Assembly: GCF_030247195.1 (NCBI RefSeq)
Contig: NC_080672.1
Span: 397,995,037-398,059,036, forward strand
DNA: 64,000 nt
Reading direction: 5' to 3'
Origin: Topomyia yanbarensis
Taxonomy: Eukaryota; Arthropoda; Insecta; Diptera; Culicidae
Part shown: positions 12,471 through 24,330 of the stretch, one piece after another
Position numbering within the stretch: position 1 is the first letter of the stretch
Layout of the letters: every line of letters starts with the position of its first letter
Translations under genes and position numbers: made by a program
Notes under the pieces: generated by a model
Databases searched by the model: none
What the model saw: the letters and a program-made list of their open reading frames with translations, nothing else
Told to the model about the DNA's origin: nothing

Positions 12471-14409
12471 AAAAGCCGTGTGGTGTCCGGCGGGCTGAAA
12501 TCTTTTTGCACTATTTCAACCAAGAATAGAACCTCTGGGAACTGCTCCCATGTCGTAAGAGGCGACTAACAACATGCTAGGAGTTCCTAGGCCGAGGTTT
12601 TGTTCCGTACCGAAGACTTAATCTGGGCGGACCTTAAGGTTTTCCATATTACCCTCTTTCCAGTCTGTATTTAGTGAATCACTGACATATACCTTTTCTG
12701 ATTCGCCTTTCTTGATTGTGTACCAACGTTTTAAGTTTCTTCTGGCGGTTGTATATTAGCCGTAAATGACGAAATCTAATTCTACACTAAGTAACAGAAT
12801 ATATTAATATACCGGCACTTCCACGCCAAGGTTTAACTTCCAAAGCTTTGGCTTAAAAACCGTTTTTAAAAAATGGAAACTTTCATGCAGGAAATTTATT
12901 GAATTGGCCTAAGATGGAGCTGTCGAATTTCACAAAAAGCTTTTTATGTTGCAAGTGATCTGTAGATGTGTTAAATTAGGTATTTTTCTATTATATTTGA
13001 AACCGTCTACCGACAAATCTACATTTACGAATACCTCCAAAAGTGACTTCTTGAGGTCTCATGAAGGCCTGACACTAGCTTTATGATACTTTTGCTTTTC
13101 TAAACAGTAATAAAAATCTCAACATTCAAGAACTTCACTTTGTCAGAAAATGTAGGGCCATCGGAAGCTAAAACTTCGTAAAATCGCACTCCTGGTCCTT
13201 TTTTTCAGTGCAGTACTCTACGTCACTCGTTCAAATTTGCACCGCTCTTATGGTAGTCGGTATTTGCTAGTATTACTGTTCTCCCATCCATTCTGGTAGT
13301 CAAACGGTGGGATAGCAAAATTCTTACAAGTTTCCTATCTCATGCCTCCACGCGATTCTAAGTCTATTGATGACATTTGGTCCTTAGACCGCAGAATGAG
13401 AGGGTGCGAACAGAATGAGAGGGTGCGAACAGATCTAGTCGAGAAAACATTGCCGTAAAAATGAATAGTTGATCGGAAATTAGCCCCAATACGACTAATC
13501 TGACTAGTATCTATGAACACGGCTCAATACGTATTGAAAATTCGCCGCGTCTGTTTTTATGAACCTAATTTAAAGCTCCGTTATTGCTAACAAGCCCGTG
13601 CATCAGATTAACAATCCTTTATATTTCCCTTCAGTGTTCGGTATTATCGCTCGTATACTTGTATTCCACAAACAATCCGATATGGAAAATAAGAAATACT
13701 TTCCTTGATTTATAACATCTCGCGCTATTTTTGCCAGTATAATATGCTGTCACTTGGTAGTTTTCAAGCCAATAAATATATCGTAGAGAAGAAGTAGCGA
13801 GTTCTGTCCAAATACTGTTGCAATAAATAGTGATCCGGCCCATTACGCAGATAAGATTAGCTTTTCCAGGCAATACTCCCACGATCGGCTGTGTGGAGTT
13901 CAAATTGTTTTTGTTTAGGGAACATAGTATACTCTCGGTAGCCGGCTGCCCAGAGTTTAAAAATAACCAAAAACTAAACAAGATCATCTCTTTTTCGAGT
14001 GATCGTGCACTCGAAGACTAACTAAACAACTACCTAATAAAATATGCTTTACAGGTCGCATCGTTTGCTTGGAGCGAATCCTAGACCTGATACCCTTCCA
14101 AACCACCAACTCCGCGACACCTATGGAAGAGTCTGATGAATCGTCGTCCTTCCGTTAAGTAGGTGGAGCATCAACACTTCCTGTCTACCTTATCCTTTAT
14201 CCTTCCCCGTGAACGATGGAGATGGGGGCGGCCGGCAATGATGGCTATCATGCTGTTGAGGTTTTAATATGGGTCGGATTGGTATGAATTCCTACTTACC
14301 ACTTCCTAAGCAACTCTTATTAGATAATCAGCAGTCAAACATGATGAAGTCAGTGTGCAATCCGCCAAAATCATCGTCACAACGCAATGCAAAAAAAAAA
14401 AAAAAAAAA
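12471..14409 (+). mobile_element. Retroposed insert with poly(A) tail and long target duplication
   Basis: AGCATAGTGCCAAATT followed by an A-run occurs at 12447-12470 and again directly after the insert (14409-14432), giving a target duplication of about 24 bp. The insert ends in 19 A residues (14391-14409), so it was placed by target-primed reverse transcription in the + orientation. It starts at about GCCGTGTGGTGTCCGG (12475). No reverse transcriptase, endonuclease or tRNA-like promoter is recognisable, and the longest frames (13631-13987 and shorter) match nothing I know. It is probably an internally deleted or non-autonomous non-LTR element. A processed transcript of unknown origin is the alternative. 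Confidence 0.75.
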
Positions 14410-14931
14410 GCATAGTGCCAAATTAAAAAAAAGATCTTTATATGTTGGAATATTTTGCATTATTAAGATAAGGAAAGAATTTGACTAGTTCCAGATGCTA
14501 GAGCCCATTAAACGAATTTTCATGTTAGGTTGATAAAATCGGGAGCAAGTGAAATCGGGTCCATGCTGTATGTTATTATTGTGTTCATTTTTTCCGTAAC
14601 ACCTGGATAAGACTTTTATTTGTAAAGATTTATTTCTATGAACTGCAGTCATGGTTTCTGCTATGTTATTACCAAATCTTTTTTTCTGTCCGAGAGCAAG
14701 TTCACAACGTTATGAACATTATTCTTAAAGCCATTGTTTACTCGTGGTTTCATTAATTTATTTGGGAACATTGTTTGCCGTCAGACTATACAACGTGAAC
14801 AGATTCATGATTCATTGCATTTTGATGATGATCTGATTTTCGTTTGTGAATTTTTTTTTATATATTTTTTTCTATTTGATTATATTGTTTTCTTTACATT
14901 AAATTTCTAATTTAGTATATTGGGTGTTCAG

Positions 14932-16102
14932 TAGACTGCCCAGGAAAATGATGAATTTTTGAAAAATCAATCGGCCCACCCCTGAGTCGATTTCTAGTCC
15001 CACCAGGAGTATTTGCACCAAATTTGAAGCAAATCGGACAAGTCTAACTACCGGACCAACGTGTCTGAAGTTTGTATGGGAATTTTCAACAATTTACATG
15101 GAGAAAACCAACCAGCTCGCATTTTCGCCGCTAGGTGGCACTGTATGCATCGTATTATCACTGTAAGTGAAAATAAGAAAGATAATTTAATTGTCTACAA
15201 CTTTGTCGAAGACTGCCAGTAAATTCGGCTTTGTTAAAAGAAGTTATTAAACATTTAACGAAGTGATGTCTGAGTCAGTTTTGCATGGGGCCTAGCAGTG
15301 CATGGTTGTGTATCAGTACTCGAGTCCCGCGAACTATATATTTTTGTGAAATAATGGTTAGATTTAGCTGAATAGTATGATTACAAGAATTGTAGTAAAT
15401 AATTCGAGCTATGTTTTGGTAAGAAAAATTTAGTTTCACCTGTGGTCGTATAGAGGGTGCCACCACTAACTTTTCATAGAAGAGAGTATCAAGATGTTCG
15501 GATGAAATACTGAAAAATGCCTGCTCTATAACTTTGTAGAAGACACCAAATTTCTATCTCTCTCCGTTGAAAAGTTAGAGTTGGCGCCCTCTATGCGGTA
15601 ACAGGAGGAACTAAAATGTTCTAACCAAAGCATGACTCGTATTATTTACTATAATTCTTGTAAACATACCATTGAGCTAAACCTAACGATTATTTCGCAA
15701 AAATGTTTAGTTCGTGTGAATCGAGTACTGATACACCACCATGCACCATGTTAGGCCCCATGCAAAACTGACTCAGACATCACTTCGTTAAAAGTTTAAT
15801 AACTTCTTTTAACAAAGCCGGATTGACTAGCAGTCTTCGACAAAGTTGTAGACAATTAAATTATCTTTCTTATTTTCACTTACAGTGATAATACGATGCA
15901 TACAGTGCCACCTAGCGGCGAAAATGCGAGCTGATGGGTTTTTTCCATGTAAATTGTTGAAAATTCCCATACAAACTTCAGGCACGTTGGTCCGGTAGTT
16001 AGACTTGTCTGATTTGCTTCAAATTTGGTGCAAGTACTCCTGGTGGGACTAGGAATCGACTCAAGGGTGGGCCGATAGGGGTCATTTTTTCCTGTCACTC
16101 TA
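14932..16102. mobile_element. 1.17-kb hAT-type foldback element
   Basis: The two halves are reverse complements of each other over most of their length. The ends are TAGACTGCCCAGGAAAATGA on the left and TAGAGTGACAGGAAAAAATG read inward from the right, which fit the hAT end pattern YARNG. An 8-bp target duplication GTGTTCAG flanks it (14924-14931 and 16103-16110), the size diagnostic of hAT. ORFs at 15275-15466 and 15880-16098 lie in the arms and are not genes. It has no transposase and is inserted in the 3' UTR of the Jockey-like element. Confidence 0.88.
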
Positions 16103-16153
16103 GTGTTCAGCTACAAGTGGTGACTTTTCATCCCTATTGTTTACATGATTCAG

Positions 16154-18010
16154 TTAATTATTATTAAGATATAATATGCTTTTGCAGTTAAGTATATTTT
16201 TTGAGTAGGATGTTTTAAACCTACTTGTCTTGTGAATAAGGAGCGAAACAAATCTAATTTCTAATGTTTCTATGTTTGCGAGTCTGTGCAACTCATTTGT
16301 GCTAAAACAGGGAGGACGCTTCAAAATCATTTTCAAAATTTTATTCTGAATCCTTTGAAGCGTTTTCTTCCTAGTAGAACAACAACTTGCCCATATTGGC
16401 ACTGCATATAGCATTGCCGGTCTAAACATTTGTTTATAAATTAATCGTTTGTTCTTTACGCAGAGCATAGAATTCCTATTTATAAGAGGGTATAAACATT
16501 TTATATATTTGATGCACTTTGTTTGGATTCCTCCAATGTGATCCTTAAAAGTGAGTTTTTTATCGTAAATCAAACCCAAGTATTTAACTTGATCTGACAA
16601 CGTTAAATTCAAACCATTAAATTTAATAATATGGTTATTATTTGATTTAAGAGAAGAAGCTCTTGGCTTATGCGGAAACACAATCAATTGTGTTTTTGTC
16701 GCATTAGTGGAAATTTTCCATTTTTTAAGGTAATCATTGAAAATATTCAAGCTTCGTTGCAGTCGACTGCAGATAATACGAAGACTCCTACCAGTAGCTG
16801 AGATGCTAGTATCATCACAGAAAAGTGACTTTGTATAGCCTGTAGGTAGATTTGGAAGATCAGAGGTAAAAATATTGTATAGGATTGGTGCGACGCTTGA
16901 TCCTCGAGGGACGCCTGCTTTAACGGGTAGCTTATTAGATTTACAATTCTGATAAGAAACCTATAGGGTACGGTTAGAAAGATAATTTTTAATTATCTTT
17001 ATTATGTAAATTGGACAATTGAAATTCCACATTTTGGCAATTAATCTTTTGTGCCAAACACTGTCGATAGCTTTTTCGATATCTAGAAGAGCAACTCCAG
17101 AGGAATAGCCCTCTGAGATATTTGCCTTTATCATGTTAGTTACTCTCACAAGTTGATGAGTAGTTGAATGTCCAATACGAAATCCAAACTGCTCAGGAAG
17201 AAAAATAGAATTCTCATTGATGTGTGACATCATTCTAGTTAGGATGATTTTTTCAAATAATTTACTAATAGAAGAGAGTAAACTAATTAATCGATAGCTA
17301 AATGCTTTTGCTGGGTTTTTATCTGGCTTCAAAATAGGAATAACCTTGGCATTTTTCCATCTTTCAGGTAAGTATGCTAATTCAAAACATTTGTTGAATA
17401 TTTTGACCAGGTATCTCATGGAGATTTCTGGAAGGTTTTTAAGAAGAATGTTAAAAATTCCTTCATAACCTGGAGCTTGATATTTTTTAACTTTTTCATG
17501 ATGAATTTGATCTCATCATAGTTTGTTTCCACAATATCGTCTAGAGACAATACTTGATTTGAAACGTTTTCATATTTTTGTAAGACTTCGGTTTCAATAG
17601 GACTCACAACGTTGAGATTCAAATCATGGACGCTTTCAAACTGCTGAGCAAGTTTTTGAGCTTTTTCTTCGTTTGTAAGCAGTATGTGGCCACCTTCCTT
17701 CAAGGCTGGAATTAGTTTCTGAGGTTTCTTAAGAACTTTAGAAAGATTCCAGAAGGTTTAGAATTTGGCTTGATTTGTTCAACCTCTTTCGCGAAATTTT
17801 CATTTCTTAAGAGTGTGAATCTATGCTCAATTTCTTTTTGTAGATTCTGATAGATACATTTCACAGCAGTATCACGAGAACGTTGATATTGACGTCTTCG
17901 AACATTCTTCAAGCGAATCAGAAGTTGAAGATCGTCGTCAATAATAGGAGTATTAAATTTTTTCTGTGTTGTTGGTACTGATAAATTTCTAGCATCAACT
18001 ATAGAATCAC
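16154..18010 (-). pseudogene. Reverse transcriptase portion of the Jockey-like element
   Basis: Read from 18010 down, the frames encode the region after the endonuclease and then the RT. Visible RT blocks are PEQFGFRIGHSTTHQL (motif 1 region, near 17200), LLDIEKAIDSVWH (palm motif A, near 17070) and LFCDD (catalytic box, near 16825, with Cys in place of the usual Ala). The thumb region follows (QVKYLGLIYDKKLTF, 16154-16750). Motif A has AIDSV where AFDSV is usual. Frame changes at about 17710, 17416 and 16960 break the ORF, so it cannot make an active enzyme. It continues upstream at 21294, across the palindrome. Confidence 0.85.
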
Positions 18011-18014
18011 TTAA

Positions 18015-21000
18015 CACTCGGAATACCAAGGGGGTAAAAAAAATGGGAACGCTTACTTTGACCGGTCATATCTCAGCTGTTACATAATCGATTTTAAATC
18101 TGTCTTCACCAATATAAAGGTATGTCTTTTGTGAACACGTCGAATTAAAAAAATAGAAGAATAGAGTTGTCTACCGTAAGTTACAGTAAAAAGAGTATAA
18201 CAAAGTCAGTGAGAAAAAAATGGGAACGCTTCTTTGACTTGCCATATCTTAGCTGTTTGGTCACCAATTTTAATTCTTTCTTCACCATTGGATAGATAAA
18301 TCTTTTATAAAAACAGTGAACAAAGAATGATGGAAAACAAATTTGTGTATCTGAAGTAATTGTAAAAACAGTAATTGAGAGTCAGTACAGACGAAATGAG
18401 TTTTTCTGTTCAAACAATCGTATCACGACCGTTTGTCAGCCAATTTCAATTTTCCTTACACCAATGCAATCCTTAGAGCTTCTAGACTTGTAATATATGC
18501 AATAAATAGTAGATTTTCAAAAATTACTATACTTTTTCGAGTTTTTAGGAGATAGGATTTTTACAATGTACGTGGCATACGGTTGATTGAAATTCTTTGC
18601 GACTTGTTAGATTTACGGTTTGAAAATTACCTGTTTACTCAATAGTTCTACATATTATACATGGATATTATTATATCAAAATGATTGCACGAACGTGGAG
18701 AAACACATTATTGTATGTAAGTTACTAAATAATAGAGTGTGTTAGGACGGTTCAGTACATACGAAGAAGCTCAGAATTTTAAAATATTCGTCATATAACT
18801 TTAAATTTGAAGCGATGACCTATACATTTTAATACACCAGTCGATTGTAATTGATGGCGGTCACAATTTCTGAAAAAAACACATTTTTATATTTTCTCAA
18901 AAAATAGCCAAAAGTACGTAAAAGTACAGAAATTTCATTTAGTTGGCAAAAAACGTCGAATTCAAAGTGATGGCCTATACCTTTTTATATACCAATCAAT
19001 TATAATTGATTTTGGTTACAATTTCTGGAAGAACAATTTTTATATTTTCTCAAAAAATAGACAAAAGTACGTAGAACTACAGTAATTTCATTTAGTTTAC
19101 AAATAGCTTCAAGTATTCAAAGCTATCACCTATTCCATTTATACACCAATCGATTGTAATTGATTTTGGCTACAATTTCTTAAAGAACAAATTTTTATAT
19201 ATTCTCAAAAAATAGCCAAAAATACGTACAAGTACAGAAATTTCATTTAGTGGACAAATAACTACGAATTCTAAGGGATGATTTATACTTTTTCATACCA
19301 ATACCAATCGATTGTAATTGATGGCGGCTACAATTTTTGAAAGAACACATTTTTATATTTTCTCAAAAAATAGACAAAATACGTAGAAGTACGGAAATTT
19401 GATGTAGTTGGCAAATAAGGTCAAATTCAAAGTGATGACCTACACTTTTATATATACCAATCGATTGTAATTGATTTCGGCTACAATTGTTGCAAGATAA
19501 ACTTTTCATATTTTCCCAAAAAACGACAAAAATACGTAGAAGTACAGAAATTTCGTCTGATTGGCACATAACTACAAAATTTCCGTACTTCTACGTATTT
19601 TTGGCTAATTTTTGAGAAAATATAAACAATTGTTCTATCAGAAATTGTAGCCGCCATCAATTACAATAGATTGGTGTATAAATAGTGTAGGTCATCCCTT
19701 TTAATTTGCAGTTATTTGTCAATCAAACGAAATTTATGTACTTCTACGTATTTTTGTCGTTTTTTTAAGAAAATATAAAAAGTTTATCTTGCAACAATTG
19801 TAGCCGAAATCAATTACAATCGATTGGTATATATATAAAAGTGTAGTCATCACTTTGAATTTGACCTTACTTGCCAACTAAATCAAATTTCCGTACTTCT
19901 ACGTATTTTGTCTATTTTTTGAGAAAATATAAAAATGTGTTCTCTCAGAAATTGTAGCTACCATTAATTACAATCGATTCGTGTATAAAAAAGTATAAAT
20001 CATCCCTTAAAATTCGACGTTATTTACACACTAAATGAAATTTATGTACTTGTACGTATTTTTGGCTATTTTTTTAGAAAATATGAAAATATGTTCTTTC
20101 AGAAATTGTAGCCAAAATCAATTACAATCGATTGGTGTATAAATTGCATAGGTGATAGCTTTGAATACTTGAAGTTATTTGTCAACTAAATAAAATTACT
20201 GTAGTTCTACGTACTTTTGTCTATTTTTGATAAAATATAAAAATCGTTCTTCCAGAAATTGTAACCAAAATCAATTATAATCGATTGGTATATAAAAAGG
20301 TATAGGCCTTCACTTTGAACTCGACGTTGTTTGCCAACTAAATGGAATTTCTGTACTTCTACGTACTTTTGGCTATTTTTTGAGAAAATATAGAAATGTG
20401 TTTTTTCAGAAATTGTAGCCGCCATCAATTACAATCGACTGGTGTATTAAAATGTATAGGTCATCGCTTCAAATTTAAAGTTATATGACGAATATTTTAA
20501 AATTCTGAACTTCTTCGTATTTACTGAATCGTCCTAACACACTCTATTATTTAGTAACTTACATACAATAATGTGTTTCTCCACGTTCGTGCAATCATTT
20601 TGATATAATAATATCCATGTATAATATGTAGAACTATTGAGTAAACAGGTAATTTTCAAACCGTAAATCTAACAAGTCGCAAAGAATTTCAATCAACCGT
20701 ATGCCACGTACATTGTAAAAATCCTATCTCCTAAAAACTCGAAAAAGTATAGTAATTTTTGAAAATCTACTATTTATTGCATATATTACAAGTCTAGAAG
20801 CTCTAAGGATTGCATTGGTGTAAGGAAAATTGAAATTGGTTGACAAACGGTCGTGATACGATTGTTTGAACAAAAAAACTCATTTCGTCTGTACTGACTC
20901 TCAATTACTGTTTTTACAATTACTTCAGATACACAAATTTGTTTTCCATCATTCTTTGTTCACTGTTTTTATAAAAGATTTACCTATCCAATGGTGAAGA

Positions 21001-21293
21001 AAGAATTAAAATTGGTGAGCAAACAGCTAAGATATGGCAAGTCAAAGAAGCGTTCCCATTTTTTTTCTCACTGACTTTGTTATACTCTTTTTACTGTAAC
21101 TTATGGTAGACAACTCTATTCTTCTATTTTTTAATTTGACGTATTCACAAAAAACATATCTTTCTATTGGTGAAGACAGATTTAAAATCGATTATGTAAC
21201 GGCTGAGATATGACCGGTCAAAGTAAGCGTTCCCATTTTTTTAGATCCCCTTGGTAGTCCGCGTAACTTTTTACCCCCTTGGTATTCCGAGTG
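18015..21293. mobile_element. 3.28-kb TTAA-flanked palindrome (piggyBac-type foldback)
   Basis: The whole element is one long imperfect palindrome centred near 19650. The ends are CACTCGGAATACCAAGGGGG on the left and the exact reverse complement on the right, each flanked by TTAA (18011-18014 and 21294-21297), the target duplication typical of piggyBac. The arms carry a tandem array of a roughly 150-165 bp unit marked by the sequence CGATTGTAATTGAT. About five copies lie on the left (near 18841, 19005, 19151, 19310, 19461) and about six inverted copies on the right. It has no transposase. It separates the endonuclease from the RT of the Jockey-like element, so it inserted after that copy arrived. 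Confidence 0.88.
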
Positions 21294-22113
21294 TTAAATT
21301 TTGTAATACCGTATCAATGTCAGCTTTATTTTGTAAATCAAGGTCACGATTGAAATTATTCTCAATATTAGTTTTGTACCTTTCTCAATTCGCTTTGTGA
21401 TAATTGAACACTGAGCTAATGGGGTTGGAAACAGCTTCTTGAGAAAGTGAAAAAGTTACTGGAAGATGATCAGAATCAAAGTCAGCATGTGTAATCAATT
21501 CGCTACAAAGGTGACTTTGATCTGTCAAAACCAAATTAATTGTTGATGGATTCCTTACGGACGAATAGCACGTAGGACCATTCGGGAACAAAATTGAATA
21601 ATAACCAGCAGAGCAATCATTAAAAAGTAGTTTACCGTTGGAATTACTTTGAGCATAATTCCAGGCTCGGTGTTTAACGTTAAAATCACCGATTATGAAG
21701 AATTTCAACCGATTTCTTGTAAGTTTTTGTAAGTCTCCTTTCAACAAATTAATTTGCTCGCCAGTGCACTGAAAAGGCAATTAGGCTGCAGCAATAAAAA
21801 TGATACCAAGATCAGTTTCAACTTCGATACCCAAACTCTCGATCACCTTGATGTCAAGAGACGGCGTAACGGAATGTTTGATCCTGCGATTAACCGCTAT
21901 TGCGATTCCTCCGCCGAATCCAACAATTCGATCATATCGATAAATAACAAAATTAGAGTTACTCTTCAATTTAATATTTGGTTTTAGAAAAGTTTCGGTC
22001 ACAACGGCTATATGCACATTATGTATCCTCATGAAGTTGAAAAATTCGTCTTCGCACGTTTTTAATGAATGAGCATTCCAATTTAATAAATTTAAATGAT
22101 TATTTAAAGCCAT
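21294..22113 (-). pseudogene. Endonuclease (EEP) portion of the Jockey-like element
   Basis: The frame starting at 22113 shows LNLLNWNAHSLKT, VTETFLK and GGGIAIAVN, the N-terminal blocks of the apurinic-like endonuclease (Asn and catalytic Glu seen). The C-terminal half (21780-21385) shows FIIGDFNVKHRAWN and SDHLPVTFS, with the catalytic GDFN and SDH boxes. One in-frame TAA at 21781-21783 divides them; otherwise the frame is continuous. The start codon at 22113 overlaps the end of ORF1 (22100) by 14 bases, as is common between ORF1 and ORF2 of Jockey elements. The reading frame runs into the palindrome junction at 21294. Confidence 0.87.
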
Positions 22114-23131
22114 TGTTAAACTTTAATTTCATTACAATTTTGTTAGCAAATTCCAACCCTGCTTGAAAAGCTTCAAACATGGAGTTTAACAAAGCAATCA
22201 TCATAGGTAACATAGAGTCCTGCAGGTATTTTAATTTTTCTTTCGTTACGCTACCTAGATCCATTGGACTAAAGGAAGCGTTGGGTGCAAACGAGTTTGT
22301 GGGCGTGGTAACGGTAGCCGTTATTTTGGCCTTGTTACCTGCCACTGAAGCATAAGATGACACAATTGTAAAATGGTGTGACGGAGGTAGAAGAAGTTGT
22401 TAATCTATTTTGAATCGGATTAACCCGTTTGGACGTGTTTTCTTGAAGTGTACCTGAAGAAGTACACTCCAAAAAAATCTGAATTTTATCGTTGACGTAA
22501 TTGTAAACATGACACAAATCAACAAACCGTAATTTACGAATTGACGGAACATTACCGTGTTCCATTTAATTTTACATGAAACATATACTTTACATGCGCA
22601 ATGACATAAAATTACACTTCCTACTATTCAGAACAAACGCTGTATGTGGAGTAAAATTACATGATTTACGAAATTAAACGTCATGTAAAATTAAAATCAA
22701 ACGTAAAACTAAGTTATTTTTGATGCTCGTATATGTCAGGGTCAGGAGACGTAAATTTACATTATTATTTCTAAGTGTGTAGGCACATTTTTTATTTGTT
22801 GTTTTTGTTGTCTAGAACGAGAATTTACAATTTTTTCTCGAACAGGACAACCCCAGAAATTCGATTTATGATTTTCGCTACAAATAGCGCATTTGAAACT
22901 TTTTGTGTTTTTTTTTCACCGGACAAGTATCTTTCGTGTGCGATTTATCACCACAGATCATACATTTGGAATCCAAATGACAATTTTTTGTGCCGTGCCC
23001 AAAGCCTTGGCATCTACGACACTGGGTCAGATTTTGAATTTTGCCCCCAAGTCGTCTATAATGTTCCCACTTTACTCGCACGTGGAACATAAAACGTGCT
23101 TTTTCAAATACTTTCAAAATATTAGCCTCAT
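22100..23131 (-). pseudogene. ORF1 (Gag-like) portion of the Jockey-like element
   Basis: Two Cys/His knuckles are read on the - strand at 23040-22920: CRRCQGFGHGTKNC and CMICGDKSHTKDTC, both of C-X2-C-X4-H-X4-C form. The preceding residues (VRVKWEHYRR) fit the usual run into the knuckles of Jockey ORF1 proteins. The C-terminal part is carried by frames 22565-22335 and 22363-22100. A segment of about 200 bp (22566-22775) that does not fit the protein separates the knuckles from the C-terminus and is likely an insertion. The N-terminal half lies beyond the MITE at 23134 and is not recognisable. Confidence 0.78.
22566..22775. repeat. Short noncoding insert in ORF1 of the Jockey-like element
   Basis: The segment is rich in the motif CATGTAAAATTA and its inverted variants (for example near 22570, 22680 and 22755). 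It breaks the ORF1 reading frame between the Cys/His knuckles and the C-terminal part. It looks like a small interspersed repeat. The ends and the target duplication are unclear. Confidence 0.4.
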
Positions 23132-23133
23132 TA

Positions 23134-24043
23134 GGGGCCGTACACTAATTACGTAAGGCTTTTTTAGAGCTTTTAAATCTCCCCCTCCCCCCAGATAAGA
23201 GTTCGTAAGACTTTGGTGAACTCCCCCTACATAAGATCTTATCATGTTTATCGTAATTAAAAAATCGAATTGTTAATTCACCAAATAATAAGATAGCGAA
23301 AACGATATGTATAGAATTGTTACAAGAAAACTCATGACAAAATTTAACTGTAATCATCTGCAGAATTTGAATTGCATGCTAATCTCGCCCAGTAGAAAGA
23401 ATAACTGTTGGCAGATATTCAGTAACTCCAATTTGGTCCACATGATCTGCTTTGCTATATTCCACTTCCTTTGAATCTATTTTCTTGTGATGTAGAATTT
23501 AAAAGAGTTTATAACCTCTTCTGGCATGAATTTATTCTGAGTTCCAGCTGTGACGCTTATCGTACGCATAGCTCCGAGTTAACCATCTTCGAATTTTTTT
23601 TGAATTAAAATACAGTTCACACTCTGGAAATATTCGACATTCAAGATCTTTGACAATCGCATGTTAGAATTTTTTCCAGATACCTTGCGGGTTTGAATCG
23701 AACGTTTGAAAAGAACAAAGTCGGTCTAACAACACGAAGGGTATCAACACTTCTTAACTTGTAAGGCATATTGTGACTCCAGTTCCCGAACAGAACAATG
23801 TACAACCAAGAGCCAAAAAATCAATCTTATTGTTTGATATACAAGGATTATATGGTACAAATGAAAATAGTTCCCTTTTCTTATTAAAAAACATATTTTC
23901 CTTATGGATTTAATTCTTTAAACTTGTTTTATGATATTGCGTAAGAAAGGACAAACCCTCCCTCCCCCTCAGATAAGAATTTGTAAGATATTTTGAAACT
24001 CCCCCTCCCCCCATATGCCCTTTCGTAATTAGTGTATGGCCCC
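23134..24043. mobile_element. 910-bp MITE with 3-bp TTA target duplication
   Basis: The inverted ends are GGGGCCGTACACTAATTACG (left) and GGGGCCATACACTAATTACG (right, read inward). TTA flanks both sides (23131-23133 and 24044-24046), the duplication typical of PIF/Harbinger elements. C-rich tracts lie just inside both ends (about 23170 and 23990), as in the 307-bp element at 8958. No transposase is encoded. It interrupts ORF1 of the Jockey-like element. Confidence 0.78.
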
Positions 24044-24196
24044 TTACTATATACCTATTACAAAGATTCTCGAAGAAAAAGTGCAAATAATAACTCATTG
24101 CGTTCAGCAAGCAAAATATATTAACATTAAAAAACGCTTCTGCAGCCTGATTCTAGTACTTTATTGAAAGTTTAATTTTATTTTACATCAAATTGT

Positions 24197-24330
24197 GGGA
24201 GTGATAAATTGTCGTATGTATTCAGGAAAGGTATTCCGAGTCACTCTTTTCTAATATAATATATCATTTATATTAGAAAAGGGTGACTCGGAATATATTT
24301 CCTGAATACATACGACAATTTATCACTCCC
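24197..24330. repeat. 134-bp near-perfect palindrome
   Basis: Arms of about 60 bp (starting GGGAGTGATAAATTGTCG) pair almost perfectly around a short AT-rich loop near 24262. The outer ends have no obvious target duplication. It may be a foldback MITE or an isolated hairpin. Confidence 0.8.

Larger units (their letters stand above)
14850..24100 (-). mobile_element. Jockey-like non-LTR retrotransposon, split by three or more insertions
   Basis: On the - strand the order is ORF1 with Cys/His knuckles (about 23131-22100), apurinic-like endonuclease (22113-21385), reverse transcriptase (about 18010-16154) and an A-rich 3' end (near 14850). The copy is interrupted by a MITE in ORF1 (23134-24043), a 3.28-kb TTAA-flanked palindrome between endonuclease and RT (18015-21293), and a hAT-type foldback in the 3' UTR (14932-16102). 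There is no RNase H, as is usual in the Jockey clade. The 5' end is not defined. Internal stops and frameshifts show that the copy is dead. Confidence 0.8.

Noticed and set aside
18841..20440. Frames in the 155-bp repeats (19363-19569, 20207-20428)
   Set aside because: They recur with the repeat unit on both arms and have no conserved protein features.
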